The notes under the pieces were generated by a model. That model saw nothing but the letters and a program-made list of their open reading frames with translations. It did no database searches and was not told the origin of the DNA. From NCBI GenBank assembly GCA_045810625.1, contig JBJMVQ010000049.1:75102-139101 (forward strand): a DNA stretch of 64,000 bases. Direction: 5' to 3'. Positions 25,971 through 34,564 of the stretch are shown here, piece after piece (the first letter of the stretch is position 1; each line of letters begins with the position of its first letter). The position numbers and the translations under genes are program-made. This DNA comes from JACQFZ01 sp045810625 (GTDB lineage Bacteria > Pseudomonadota > Gammaproteobacteria > Acidiferrobacterales > Sulfurifustaceae).

Positions 25971-26155
25971 GATCGAAGACCGCGTAGCCGAGGAGCAAAG
26001 ACCGGCACGACCGATCGTGCTGCTACTGAATAGGAGCCGACGACAAACGCGCACAATGGCATTCGATCGAGGTCGGCTAAGGAAAGCGCGACTTCTTCCA
26101 CAGACTGTTTTGAGAAAGGAGCCGTTTGTTCCCGACAGCTCTTGCGACCCGGGTG

Positions 26156-27136
26156 TCAGCCGGCTGCCGCGAGCGGCGATCCCGCACTTTCCCGCCCGGT
26201 CACGGTGCCGATCGCTTCGTCGATCAGCTTGCGCGCGGCGACGAGCGCTCTCATCTGGATCTGGCCCGTGATCACATTCAGCGGCGGCAACCGGCACGCG
26301 CCGGGGATTTCAATCGGGGTCTGCGCGACCGCTTCGCGGATTCGACGCGCCACCGCGGCGGTGGCCGTAACGTCGGCGTCCGGCAGCACGACGATGAAGC
26401 GATCCGAGTCGTGCCGCGCGAGCATGTCCGTTGGACGCACATTAGCGGCGATGACTCGCCCGACCACCGCCAATGCGTGATCGGCCAGCTCGTCGCCGAA
26501 TTCCTTTTTGAAATCGGCGAAGCCGGGGATAGCGACGACCAGCACGGCGAGCGGTTTGCGATCCGTGGCCGAGCGCACCATCTGTCGATTCAGTACTCCC
26601 TCGAGCCAGCGCTGGTTGTACAAGCCCGTGACCGGATCGACGTTCGAGTTTTCCTCCATGCGCTTTTGCAGCTTGCCGCGCTCGGGCGCGGCGGTGTTCT
26701 TTCCGCGCAAGTACTGCATCACCATCGCCAACACGTTTCGGGCGATGGCGTTTGAGCTGTTGACCAGCGCGAGAAATCGCTCCTCATCGATCACGAGCAG
26801 CCGGCACGCCTGTTTCGCGACGATGTGTACGCGGCACGGTTCCTGATCGATCAGGGACATCAGCCCCACGCACTCGCCTTTTTGGATGATCGCCAACGGC
26901 TCTCCAGTGGGCTCGCCGGCATACACGTGCAGACGCCCGAGGAGCACGAGGTACAGCACGTGATTCGATTGTCCGGGCTCGATGAGCGCCGCGCCTTCGC
27001 GCAGCGTGAGGGCGGGGCAGTCTTGCAGCAGCGATTCGAGCCCCACCAGATTGACCTGCCGAAATAGCTGCTGGCCGCCAAGATCCGCGACGTTGACGGG
27101 TTCGTTTTCAAAGACAGCGACGGTTTTCTTGGACAC
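26156..27136 (-). CDS. Cyclic nucleotide-binding protein with degenerate GGDEF domain
   Basis: A 326-residue protein. Residues about 20-135 are a cNMP-binding (Crp-like) beta roll with PGQSNHVLYLVLLGRLHVY and GECVGLMSLIDQEPCRVHIVA. A linker helix leads to a GGDEF-type domain (DPVTGLYNQRWLEGVLNR). Its active-site loop reads RHDSDRF instead of GG(D/E)EF, so it should not make c-di-GMP and may act as a sensor or binding domain. The phosphate-binding roll lacks the full Crp consensus, so the ligand may not be cAMP. Monocistronic. Confidence 0.85.
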   Translation of the reverse strand: MSKKTVAVFENEPVNVADLGGQQLFRQVNLVGLESLLQDCPALTLREGAALIEPGQSNHVLYLVLLGRLHVYAGEPTGEPLAIIQKGECVGLMSLIDQEPCRVHIVAKQACRLLVIDEERFLALVNSSNAIARNVLAMVMQYLRGKNTAAPERGKLQKRMEENSNVDPVTGLYNQRWLEGVLNRQMVRSATDRKPLAVLVVAIPGFADFKKEFGDELADHALAVVGRVIAANVRPTDMLARHDSDRFIVVLPDADVTATAAVARRIREAVAQTPIEIPGACRLPPLNVITGQIQMRALVAARKLIDEAIGTVTGRESAGSPLAAAG

Positions 27137-27403
27137 CGGCCACCTCGTTGCACGACTCCTTCGTGTCTATATAAGCAGGCTCCGTGCCAGAAAAACCGGG
27201 CGGTTGCCAGAATTCGGCCGCGATCACGGCTCTACGAACCTCCAGTTGTTTCTCACCAACTGCCCCGATCTCAATGAAGGTGCGCGGTGTGGCGCCGGCA
27301 GGCAGCAATTTTCGCCAAGTTCGCATTCACGAGTCTCGATATCGTGCGCCCACATTCCCGCCATGCCGGCGGGCGAACACACATCGATCAAACGAGGAGC
27401 ACC

Positions 27404-28069
27404 ATGAAACTGTACTTTCACGCCGCCGCCTGTTCTCTGTCGCCGCATATCGTCTGTCGTGAGCTCGGCATCCCGATCGAGCTGGTCGAGGTCGACCGGA
27501 AAACCCACAAAACGCCGACGGGTGAAAACTTTCTAGAGGTCAACGGGAATGGCTACGTGCCGGTGCTGGAGCTCGACGACGGCCGGCACATCATCGAAGG
27601 ACCGGCGATCGTGCAATATCTCGCCGACCTTCGGCCGGACGCGGGTCTCGCGCCGCGGCCCGGCACGATGGCGCGCGTGCGTTTGCAGTCCTGGCTCAAC
27701 TTCGTCACGTCCGAGTTGCACAAGCCGATGGCGATGATGTTCAGCCCGGATTACGCCGCCGCGAAGGAGGCGCTGGCGAAGCACGTCAACAAGCGGCTCG
27801 ATTGGCTCGCGCAACAGCTTACGGGCCCGTATCTGATGGGCGAGTCGCTGAGCGTCGCCGACGCGTATTTGTTCGTCGTGCTGAATTGGTCGCCGTGGCT
27901 CAAAGTCGAGTTGGATCGTTGGCCGGTCTTGAAGGATTTCGTGGTTCGCATTTCGGCGCGACCCAAAGTGCAGGAGGCTCTCGCAGCGGAAGGGCTCGTG
28001 CGCGTCGGCCGCGGGGAAGGAATCTTCTACGCACCCGAGGCGTTGGCCGCCGGCGCGCAACAGAGGTAG
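27404..28069 (+). CDS. Glutathione S-transferase
   Basis: A 221-residue GST: MKLYFHAAACSLSPHIVCRELG (Ser/Cys near the glutathione thiol as in the beta class), NGYVPVLELDDG cis-Pro loop, IIEGPAIVQYLADL, and a C-terminal helical domain with MGESLSVADAYLFVVLNW. An ACGAGGAGCACC ribosome site decides the start over the upstream in-frame codons. The SnoaL-like gene starts 2 bases after its stop, so the two form an operon for detoxification or modification of a small molecule. Confidence 0.92.
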   Translation: MKLYFHAAACSLSPHIVCRELGIPIELVEVDRKTHKTPTGENFLEVNGNGYVPVLELDDGRHIIEGPAIVQYLADLRPDAGLAPRPGTMARVRLQSWLNFVTSELHKPMAMMFSPDYAAAKEALAKHVNKRLDWLAQQLTGPYLMGESLSVADAYLFVVLNWSPWLKVELDRWPVLKDFVVRISARPKVQEALAAEGLVRVGRGEGIFYAPEALAAGAQQR

Positions 28070-28071
28070 TC

Positions 28072-28437
28072 ATGAAGAAAACCACGGATCAGGAAAACGA
28101 GACCGCCGAGATCATGCGGCGCTTCAATGACGTCTTTCTGTGCCGTGACCCGAGCGCGTTGCCGGAGCTGATTGCCGATGACTGCGTGATCGAGAACATC
28201 CGGCCGGTCCCGAGCCCGCGCCTCGTCGGCGGCGTAGCGTGCGTGGAGCGATGGCGTGAAGTCGCGACCATGCCCGGGACGCGCTTCGAGCTGGAAGAGA
28301 CGATCGTCGCGAAGGACCGAGCGATCGTCTTGTGGAAGCTTCATCAGGCGGATGGCGCCATGCAGCGCGGCGTCAACATCATGCGAGTGCGCGACGGACG
28401 CATCGTCGAAGGCCTGGGCTACGCCAAGAGTAGGTAA
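28072..28437 (+). CDS. SnoaL-like/NTF2-fold protein
   Basis: A 121-residue NTF2-like protein (MRRFNDVFLCRDPSALPELI, CVIENIRPVPSPRLVG, IVLWKLHQADG, MRVRDGRIVEGLGY). The KDGKI-type end is typical of SnoaL/DUF4440 members. It follows the GST gene by 2 bases and is convergent with the AraC regulator. Its substrate is probably shared with the GST. Confidence 0.85.
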   Translation: MKKTTDQENETAEIMRRFNDVFLCRDPSALPELIADDCVIENIRPVPSPRLVGGVACVERWREVATMPGTRFELEETIVAKDRAIVLWKLHQADGAMQRGVNIMRVRDGRIVEGLGYAKSR

Positions 28438-28452
28438 AACAATTGAACCGCT

Positions 28453-29304
28453 TCAGGCGGCGAGGGCAGCGATTTGCGCTTGCAGGACTTCGCGGTCGCC
28501 TTTCGCCGCCTGACGAAAACGGCGCGGCGACACGCCGGCGGCGCGATGGAACGTACGCACGAAATTCGAGACGTCGCCAAAGCCGACATCGAGCGCGATG
28601 TCGGTGATGGAACGGTTTTCCTCGATCAGCGAGCGTGCGGCCTGACGCAGGCGGGCGCGTATCAAATACTGGTGCGGTGTGACGCCCAGCACTTTGGTGA
28701 AGAAGCGCAGGAAGTGAAACGGGCTGAGGCCCACCGCCTGGGCGACATGCTCGAGCTCGATCGGCTCTTGCGAATGCGCTTCGATCCACTGCGCCGCTTC
28801 GACCGCGCGATGGCGATCGCGCACGCCGACGCGCAGCGGCTTTAGCGCGCGCCCGGAAATCGCCTTGGCGAACGCGCTCGCGAGCGCGATGCCCGCTTCA
28901 TCGATGCCGATATCGCTCTTGCCGTCGGCGACCGCGCGCGCCAACTCCCCCAGCATCATCAGCTCCGGCAACGCCGGAACACGGCCGATTCGCCAGAGCT
29001 GCGCGTCGTGCGCGCCCATGCCTTCAACGAGCGCCGGCGCGAACCGATAGATCAACGTTTCATCGCCCCAGACATGGCGATCGTAGGTGCAGGTGTATTC
29101 ATCGCCGGGATGCCCGACGAGTATCGAACCCGGCGACATCTCGTGCGAATAGCCCAACGCGTGATACGTGAAGCTGCCGCGGCGCAAGTAATAAAGCGAG
29201 TACGCCGTGTGGACGGACGAATGCGGCTTCTCGCCCGGGCCCTTGTCGCATTGATAATCGGTTGCCGAGAGGGAATCGCTCTGATGAAGAGGCGTGACCC
29301 GCAT
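28453..29304 (-). CDS. AraC family transcriptional regulator
   Basis: A 283-residue regulator. The N-terminal half is a cupin-like effector domain (YSLYYLRRGSFTYH, SPGSILVGHPGDEYTCTYD). The C-terminal 100 residues carry two helix-turn-helix units: IELEHVAQAVGLSPFHFLRFF and ITDIALDVGFGDVSNFVRTF with a closing GVSPRRFRQ. It is convergent with the GST-SnoaL operon and may regulate it, though its own upstream region is a separate 500-base gap. The family is certain, the effector unknown. Confidence 0.92.
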   Translation of the reverse strand: MRVTPLHQSDSLSATDYQCDKGPGEKPHSSVHTAYSLYYLRRGSFTYHALGYSHEMSPGSILVGHPGDEYTCTYDRHVWGDETLIYRFAPALVEGMGAHDAQLWRIGRVPALPELMMLGELARAVADGKSDIGIDEAGIALASAFAKAISGRALKPLRVGVRDRHRAVEAAQWIEAHSQEPIELEHVAQAVGLSPFHFLRFFTKVLGVTPHQYLIRARLRQAARSLIEENRSITDIALDVGFGDVSNFVRTFHRAAGVSPRRFRQAAKGDREVLQAQIAALAA

Positions 29305-29808
29305 CGCAACAGTCTAGCGCGAGCATCGTCGTCTGCCCATCCCAGCGTCGACGTTTTTATCGCGCGATCGCAAGGCGTCGCGAGAGCAATTTTCTCCAAG
29401 TAATTTGTCCGACCAAGCGGGACGCGTGGGAGTACTCGACTCTCGGCGTCATCGTATTGCGTCGATCGAAGAGACGGCGCGGCCGCGCGCCGCGACGATC
29501 TGGATCACGCGCTAGAGAACGCCGAGCTCTTCGAGCTGGCCCGTCAGATTCTTTGGATCGGCGGCAGCGCCGTCGATTCGATGTCGCGTCAGGATGCGGA
29601 AAAGCTTCGGCACATGCGGACTGAACGCGCCCCCGCACTGTTTGATACGGGAAGGACAAGCGCGTTCGGTCGGTGCAATTAGTATCGACCCCAACTCGTA
29701 CGAATTTATCGCTGCCCGCAGCCGGATGTTAGTTTGTTGTCGCGCGGACGAAGCCGCTTCGCTAGACTCGCCGCCCGCGCTCGAAGCGCAGATGCTCCAG
29801 GAGGAGTC
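29305..29808. other. Intergenic region between AraC and CHRD genes
   Basis: No complete gene. A reverse frame ending at 29512 closes with FRILTRHRIDGAAADPKNL and then TGQLEELGVL, which reads like a true protein C-terminus, but upstream sequence (29630-29800) does not extend it sensibly. It may be a remnant. GGAGGAG just before 29809 belongs to the next gene. Confidence 0.35.
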
Positions 29809-30390
29809 ATGCAAAATGGAATTGTTCGTGCGGTGCCCGTGCTTTTCGTTCTATCCGCCGTCGCTGTCCTGCCTGCTGTGCTCGCCGCCGACACAACGTC
29901 TTTCGCAACGCCGCGTCTCACGGGATACGAAGAAAACCCGGCGCGGTCGAGTCCCGCCAGCGGCGAATTCCGCGCAACCATTAACAGCGCGGGTACGGCA
30001 ATCGACTACGAGCTGACGTACTCCGGATTTACGACGCCCGTGCGCGAGGCGCACCTCCATCTCGGCCGGGCGCGCGTCAATGGCGGCATTATGGTTTTTC
30101 TATGTTCCAACCTGCCGAATCCACCGGCCAATACGCCGGCGTGTCCGACGCCCAGCGGAACGGTAAAGGGATCATTGACCGCCGCCAGCGTGGTCGGTCC
30201 GGCGGACCAAGGCATTGCGCCGGGCGAGTTCGACGAAGTGCTGGCCGCGATACGCGCGCGGGCGGCGTACGCGAATGTCCACACCGAGCAGTTTCCGGCA
30301 GGTGAAATCCGCAATCAGGTGCTCCGTAGCGGCGACGTAACCGACAATGAAGACAACGACGACAATAACGATTCCAAGGAGACCAAATAA
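29809..30390 (+). CDS. CHRD-domain exported protein
   Basis: A 193-residue protein with a signal peptide (residues 1-27, VLPAVLAAD). The mature part is a CHRD domain: LTGYEENPARSSPASGEFRATIN, DYELTYSGFTTPVREAHLHLG, NGGIMVFLC and the closing YANVHTEQFPAGEIRNQVL. CHRD domains occur in chordin and many bacterial secreted proteins of unknown function. The tail is an unstructured acidic Asp/Asn run. GGAGGAG fixes the start. Confidence 0.9.
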   Translation: MQNGIVRAVPVLFVLSAVAVLPAVLAADTTSFATPRLTGYEENPARSSPASGEFRATINSAGTAIDYELTYSGFTTPVREAHLHLGRARVNGGIMVFLCSNLPNPPANTPACPTPSGTVKGSLTAASVVGPADQGIAPGEFDEVLAAIRARAAYANVHTEQFPAGEIRNQVLRSGDVTDNEDNDDNNDSKETK

Positions 30391-30460
30391 AAACTGGAAG
30401 CACCATCGAATGCCGCCGGCCTGGTAGACCGCATTTCAAAAACGGATGTTGGCCCTCTTA

Positions 30461-30500
30461 TTCCCTCCCCCCGCAAAGCGGGGGAGGGTTAGGGGGAGGG
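30461..30500. repeat. CCCTCCCC palindromic interspersed repeat, copy 2
   Basis: The stem CCCTCCCC..CGC and its complement lie at 30463-30488 with an AAA loop, followed by TTAGGGGGAGGG. Same family as copies at 11660 and 60129. Confidence 0.8.
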
Positions 30501-30514
30501 ATTTCGCGAAATAC

Positions 30515-30930
30515 GTCTAACTGTGGGCACGATCGCGTTGTAGTGGTGCGAAGAGCGCTTCGTACGTGATCGATTCGGCTTTTACTGCGACCAATCCCCA
30601 AACTCGCCGCATGTCCACAACGTAAAGTCCGCCGTCGGATGTTCCCATTTAGATGCGCATGACCAGCACGTCGCCGCTCAAACTCTGCTCGCTGATTTCA
30701 CCCGTGCCATTCGGTATTGCGTGTCGGTGTCAGCGATCACTTTCGCCGCTCCACCGCGTTTTCGATAAATCGCCTTTTTCCCGTACTTACTTGTGCAACG
30801 AACGCGAGGTTGGGGCCGCTGATCGCCGGCGCGTCGATAACGGAAAAAGTGCCGCGGCCGGGAACGGCGTCGCCGGCCCAGACGATTTTCGAGTATTCGA
30901 AATTGTAATTAAATGGCGGCCAACGAAAAT
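30515..30930 (-). pseudogene. Decayed secreted repeat (choice-of-anchor-like) protein
   Basis: The reverse strand carries protein-like segments in different frames: KIVWAGDAVPGRGTFSVIDA and PAISGPNLAFVAQVSTG in one frame; then IYRKRGGAAKVIADTDT after a shift near 30775; then IPNGTGEISEQSLSGDVLVM after another shift near 30710, ending at a stop around 30655. The order (VWxG.A.PG.GxF, GPxxAFVA, RGGxxxVIADT, IPxGTG) is that of tandem secreted repeats with NxxGxxxxY units found in beta- and gammaproteobacteria. Two frameshifts plus stops show decay. The remaining sequence to 31171 holds nothing I can support. Confidence 0.5.
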
Positions 30931-31171
30931 CGATATCCCGCAGTCCTTGCTCGATGACTTGTTCCCTACTTCCGCTTCACAGAAATGCCTTCGCTCCGCG
31001 AAGTTCCTTGCCGCTCGGATGCGGCTGCGCGGTCATTTTATGGACGCCTGCTCGATCGATGTTGATGCGGATCAAGAATCTGTCGCGGAGAACCGTTCGG
31101 TGATGGCGGAAAAATCAATTTCGGCGGCCGCAGCGCCAAACCAATTTGGCGTGCGGTGGGAGTGACACGAT

Positions 31172-32335
31172 ATGTCGAGAACCTGGTCCACTTTGTTCAA
31201 CGACCGCGAGAACGATCTCCTGGAGCGCGCTCGCCGGTTCCGGGAGTCGTTCGTTGTTACGAATGCCGCCGGGTGGGAGGCCGCGCACGAAGTGCCCGTG
31301 GCCGCGCTGCGCGCCGCGGCAGAACAAGGTCTGCTCGGAGTCGAAACTCCCACTGCACTCGGCGGTCTCGGCCATCGCTACCGCGTCAAATTGGCGCTCG
31401 CCGAGGAGCTCGCGCGCGGCGATATGGCGTTCACGTTTTCGTTGATCAACACGCAGAACGTCGCGGCGCGGCTCGCGGCAAGTCGGACCGCGCGACACCG
31501 GGAGGCGCACGTTCCGGCCTTAATTCGCGGCGAGGTCTTTGGCGCGACGGCGCTCACCGAGCCTCACGCGGGCAGCGACTTCGCGGCGATCGCGACGCTC
31601 GCGCGTCGCGTCGAGGGCGGGTGGATATTGAACGGCGAGAAGGCGTGGATCACCAACGCGTCCGTTGCCGATTTGTTCATCACATACGCGCAGACCGATC
31701 CGGCGGCCGGGTATCGCGGCATCGGCGGGTTTCTCGTCGACGCCCGACAGGGCGGTTTCGAGCGCAGCGAGGCGTATCGGCTGTTGGGCGGCCATGCGAT
31801 CGGCGCCGGTGGGTTCCGGTTGCGCGATTACTTCGTGCCGGACGGGGACGTGCTGTCGGCGCCGGGCGAAGGATTCAAGCAGGCGCTCGCGGGCGTCAAC
31901 GGCGCGCGGGTCTACGTGGCGGCGATGTGCTGCGGCATGATCGCATCGAGTCTCGAAACCGCGCTCGATTATTGTGCCGAGCGAAAAACGTTCGGGCGAT
32001 CGGTCATCGAGCATCAGGGCGTGAAGTGGTCGCTCGTCGACGTGGCGAACGATCTGGAAGCGCTGCGCGGGCTGACGTGGTCGGCCGGCGAGCTGATCGA
32101 AACCGGCGAAGACGCGGTGATGGCCGCCGCGCACGCGAAAAAGTATGCGGGTCGCGTAACGGTTCCCGCGGTTACGGCCTGCATTCAGGCGATGGGCGCG
32201 GCGGGGCTGCGCGCGGAGTATCCCCTGGGACGCCACCTGGCGTGCGCGAAGATCGCGGCGTACACCGACGGAAGCACGGAGATGATGAACGAGCGCATCG
32301 GCGCCGGTTTGCTCAAGGATTATGGGCGCGATTAA
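31172..32335 (+). CDS. Acyl-CoA dehydrogenase
   Basis: A 387-residue acyl-CoA dehydrogenase: FGATALTEPHAGSDFAAI signature near residue 125, LNGEKAWITNASVADLF, and C-terminal AYTDGSTEMMNERIGAGL in place of the usual (Y)EGTSEI. The catalytic base is therefore not certain from the sequence. RKTFGRSVIEHQGVKW is the conserved C-terminal helix. The ATG has only a weak GGGAG site 7 bases upstream. It stands alone, followed 117 bases later by an AhpD-like gene. Confidence 0.9.
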   Translation: MSRTWSTLFNDRENDLLERARRFRESFVVTNAAGWEAAHEVPVAALRAAAEQGLLGVETPTALGGLGHRYRVKLALAEELARGDMAFTFSLINTQNVAARLAASRTARHREAHVPALIRGEVFGATALTEPHAGSDFAAIATLARRVEGGWILNGEKAWITNASVADLFITYAQTDPAAGYRGIGGFLVDARQGGFERSEAYRLLGGHAIGAGGFRLRDYFVPDGDVLSAPGEGFKQALAGVNGARVYVAAMCCGMIASSLETALDYCAERKTFGRSVIEHQGVKWSLVDVANDLEALRGLTWSAGELIETGEDAVMAAAHAKKYAGRVTVPAVTACIQAMGAAGLRAEYPLGRHLACAKIAAYTDGSTEMMNERIGAGLLKDYGRD

Positions 32336-32452
32336 AGCGGCATCGCCCATCCGCGAGGTGATTTAAGGTCAGGCCCTGCCGCAAGCGGGAACCCGTCGTA
32401 TTAGTCACGATCCGATCCGATTCACGAATGCCTCGATCGAAGGAGTCACATT

Positions 32453-32806
32453 ATGCCGAAGGATATTCTGCCGAAATCAACGCCCGAGCTCGCTGCAACG
32501 CGGAAAAAACTTGCGCCGCACATTCACGAGAGCTTCACCGCCTTCAGTGAGCGGGTCTTCGCGGACGGAGCGCTTCCGACTAAAACGAAACAGCTGATCG
32601 CTGTCGCGGCCGCGCACATCACGCAGTGCCCTTACTGCATTCGCGGTCACACCAAAGCCGCGCTGCGGCACGGCGCCACGCCCGAGGAGATCATGGAAGC
32701 GATCTGGGTAGCCGCCGAGATGCGAGCGGGCGCGGCGTACGCTCATTCCCTCGTCGCGCTCGATACCATTGATGAGATGGCGGGCCGGCGAGCAGCCACG
32801 GAGTAA
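32453..32806 (+). CDS. Carboxymuconolactone decarboxylase family protein (AhpD-like)
   Basis: A 117-residue protein with the CMD/AhpD core TKQLIAVAAAHITQCPYCIR then GHTKAALRHGATPEEIMEAI. The CxxC and downstream His are the redox centre of AhpD-type alkylhydroperoxidases. A GAAGGAG site precedes the ATG. The nearby ECF sigma factor with a SnoaL-like tail is convergent; CMD genes are often partners of such sigma factors, so it may be a target or co-factor of that system (inference). Confidence 0.88.
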   Translation: MPKDILPKSTPELAATRKKLAPHIHESFTAFSERVFADGALPTKTKQLIAVAAAHITQCPYCIRGHTKAALRHGATPEEIMEAIWVAAEMRAGAAYAHSLVALDTIDEMAGRRAATE

Positions 32807-32857
32807 AGTCGAGGCAGGAATAACGGAGCGGAGCGGATACGGCTCCGATCCGCGCGA

Positions 32858-33046
32858 CTATTTTCTGATCGCATTTTGAAATTCCTTGTCCGCAAACAAC
32901 GCGGTGACGAGCTTCTTGACCGTCGTATCATAACCGCGTTGAGCGGCGGGAATAGCAATGGCGCCCACGAACGACGATTCCCACTCGTGCATCGTGAGCT
33001 TGTTCAATTCGTCCTGCAGTTGACTTAAGCCTATGACGGTCTCGGG
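32858..33046 (-). pseudogene. C-terminal fragment of an unidentified protein
   Basis: A reverse frame of 62 sensible codons ends at a TAG (32858): DPETVIGLSQLQDELNKLTM, HEWESSFVGAIAIPAAQRGY, DTTVKKLVTALFADKEFQNAI. A TGA stands directly upstream with no start codon, so only the C-terminus is left. I cannot name the family. It lies between the convergent CMD and ECF sigma genes. Confidence 0.5.
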
Positions 33047-33088
33047 GTCAAATCACAGTCCGAGTGTCTCGACGCTTATCGGTGCCGG

Positions 33089-33994
33089 CTAACCGGACCT
33101 TTCAAACACCGCTTCGTGAGCGATATAGCTCACAAAACGGAAATCGCGGATGTTAACAATCCGATCATCGACGAACGTAAGCTCGACGAAGTAGCTCGGG
33201 TGGTTGTCCTGTGCGTTGTTGTACATCGCAAGCATTTCGCGGCCATCGAGCAGGCCCGGCTCCACCCGCCAATTCTGGACCGCGTCGTAGTTGATGAAGT
33301 AGTTGCGCACGTACGCGCCGCGCGCCTTCACGCGCGTGACGAGATCGAGCTTCACGTCGTCGACGAGCATCGTGCGTATGCCGTCCCAATCGCGCGCGTT
33401 GAAGAGAGCGGCATAACGTGTCAGCGCTTCCGAAACCGTGCGCGATCGGGCTTCGGGCCCCGGAGCTTCCGCCAGCTCCCGCAACCGCGCGCGTCCGCGG
33501 TGCAAGCCCGATTTTGCGGCGGGCAGCGTGATGTCGAGTGTTTCGGCGATCTCTTCGAGCGAATGATCGAGCACGTCCTTCAAGATCACGCATGTGCGCG
33601 GCAGCGGCGGCAGTTCGAGAAAGCGCGAGATGGCGGCGCGCATCGCCTGATCGCGCGCCAGTGCATTGTCTGGGTTGGCCGGTTCGGCGCTCGCGATTTC
33701 CATCGCCGCCTCCAAGGGCTCGCTCATGCGTCGTTCGTAACGGCGCAGGTAATCGAGCGCTCGATTGTGCGCGATCCGGAACAACCACGGACGAAGCGGC
33801 GGCAGCTCTTTGTGCTCGGATAGCTCGTAGTACGCCCGTGCGAGCGTATCCTGCACGATGTCTTCGCCGTCGGTGATCGATCCGACCATGCGAGCGCAAT
33901 AACGGTGGAGCTCCGGCCGAACGTTTTCAACCAGCGCGAGAAATCGGCGCCGGCCGTCTTGCAGATCGCTCAGGATCGAATCGGGTGTCGACAT
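33089..33994 (-). CDS. ECF sigma factor with SnoaL-like C-terminal domain
   Basis: A 301-residue sigma-70 family protein. Sigma region 2 spans ELHRYCARMVGSITDGEDIVQ to PWLFRIAHNRALDYLRR, and region 4 is LPPLPRTCVILKDVLDHSLEEIAETLDI. Residues about 190-300 form a SnoaL/NTF2-like domain (LTRYAALFNARDWDGIRTML, VELTFVDDRIVNIRDFRFVSYI), as in SigJ/ECF41-type factors where this domain controls activity. I do not see the DGGGR/K motif of classical ECF41. It heads an operon with a monooxygenase-like gene 20 bases upstream. Confidence 0.9.
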   Translation of the reverse strand: MSTPDSILSDLQDGRRRFLALVENVRPELHRYCARMVGSITDGEDIVQDTLARAYYELSEHKELPPLRPWLFRIAHNRALDYLRRYERRMSEPLEAAMEIASAEPANPDNALARDQAMRAAISRFLELPPLPRTCVILKDVLDHSLEEIAETLDITLPAAKSGLHRGRARLRELAEAPGPEARSRTVSEALTRYAALFNARDWDGIRTMLVDDVKLDLVTRVKARGAYVRNYFINYDAVQNWRVEPGLLDGREMLAMYNNAQDNHPSYFVELTFVDDRIVNIRDFRFVSYIAHEAVFERSG

Positions 33995-34014
33995 GACGTG
34001 TTAGTTCTGCCGCC

Positions 34015-34323
34015 TCAACGGCCGAAGAATTGATAGGTGCCGACCTCGCGCATGGTGCTGATCACCGGTTGTTCCTGGCACCGATCGCTGATGCCCTCCA
34101 GATACGCCTTGAAGGTCGGTAGCTCGCGTAGCGCGCGGTTGCTGTCGTCAGTCTCGAACGACGCAATATGAACGAAGCTTACGCCGTCCTCGAGCTTGAA
34201 CGAAGCGTAGTGAACTTGCGGCAAGTGTTCGCGCTTCAGCTGCTCGAAAACGGCCGCGATGTAGCGCTCATTTTCCTCCGCGCGATCGGCTTTCACTTTA
34301 TATCGAACCATAACTTGTCTCAT
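34015..34323 (-). CDS. Antibiotic biosynthesis monooxygenase-like (dimeric alpha-beta barrel) protein
   Basis: A 102-residue protein with the ferredoxin-like ABM pattern: MVRYKVKADRAEENERYIAAVFEQL, VHYASFKLEDGVSFVHIASFE and a helix ALRELPTFKAYLEGI. Such proteins are heme-degrading or quinone-oxidising enzymes or stress factors. It precedes the ECF sigma gene by 20 bases on the same strand, so they are co-transcribed and it may be a target of autoregulation. Confidence 0.8.
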   Translation of the reverse strand: MRQVMVRYKVKADRAEENERYIAAVFEQLKREHLPQVHYASFKLEDGVSFVHIASFETDDSNRALRELPTFKAYLEGISDRCQEQPVISTMREVGTYQFFGR

Positions 34324-34354
34324 GACTTGGCTCCTCTTGTGCGTTAGTAGGTAA

Positions 34355-34480
34355 CTACGCTTTCTCGGCGGCGGGCAGTGCAGTCTTAACCACCAGAGCG
34401 TCCAACGACACCATGAAGGCGGCGATGACGGTAAGCGCCAATATCCACAGTTGCAGCGATTTGTCAGCCGGCCGGCTCAT
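34355..34480 (-). pseudogene. Truncated MFS (DHA2-type) transporter, first helix only
   Basis: A 41-codon reverse frame from ATG 34480 (GGAGAG site upstream) reads SLQLWILALTVIAAFMVSLD and ALVVKTALP, the exact shape of the first helix of DHA2 drug-efflux permeases (D...VV.TALP). It then ends at a TAG (34355) instead of the remaining 13 helices. A large deletion has removed the rest. Confidence 0.6.
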
Positions 34481-34564
34481 CTCGTCTCTCCGCAAGCTAG
34501 TACTGCTACGACGATTGAGCCGACCAAAAGGATTCGCGTGCGCCCTTCAAAACGTCAAGACCGG

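Noticed and set aside
30653..31165. A 170-codon forward ORF upstream of the acyl-CoA dehydrogenase
   Set aside because: Its first half is antisense to the eroded repeat-protein segments and the product has no domain pattern.
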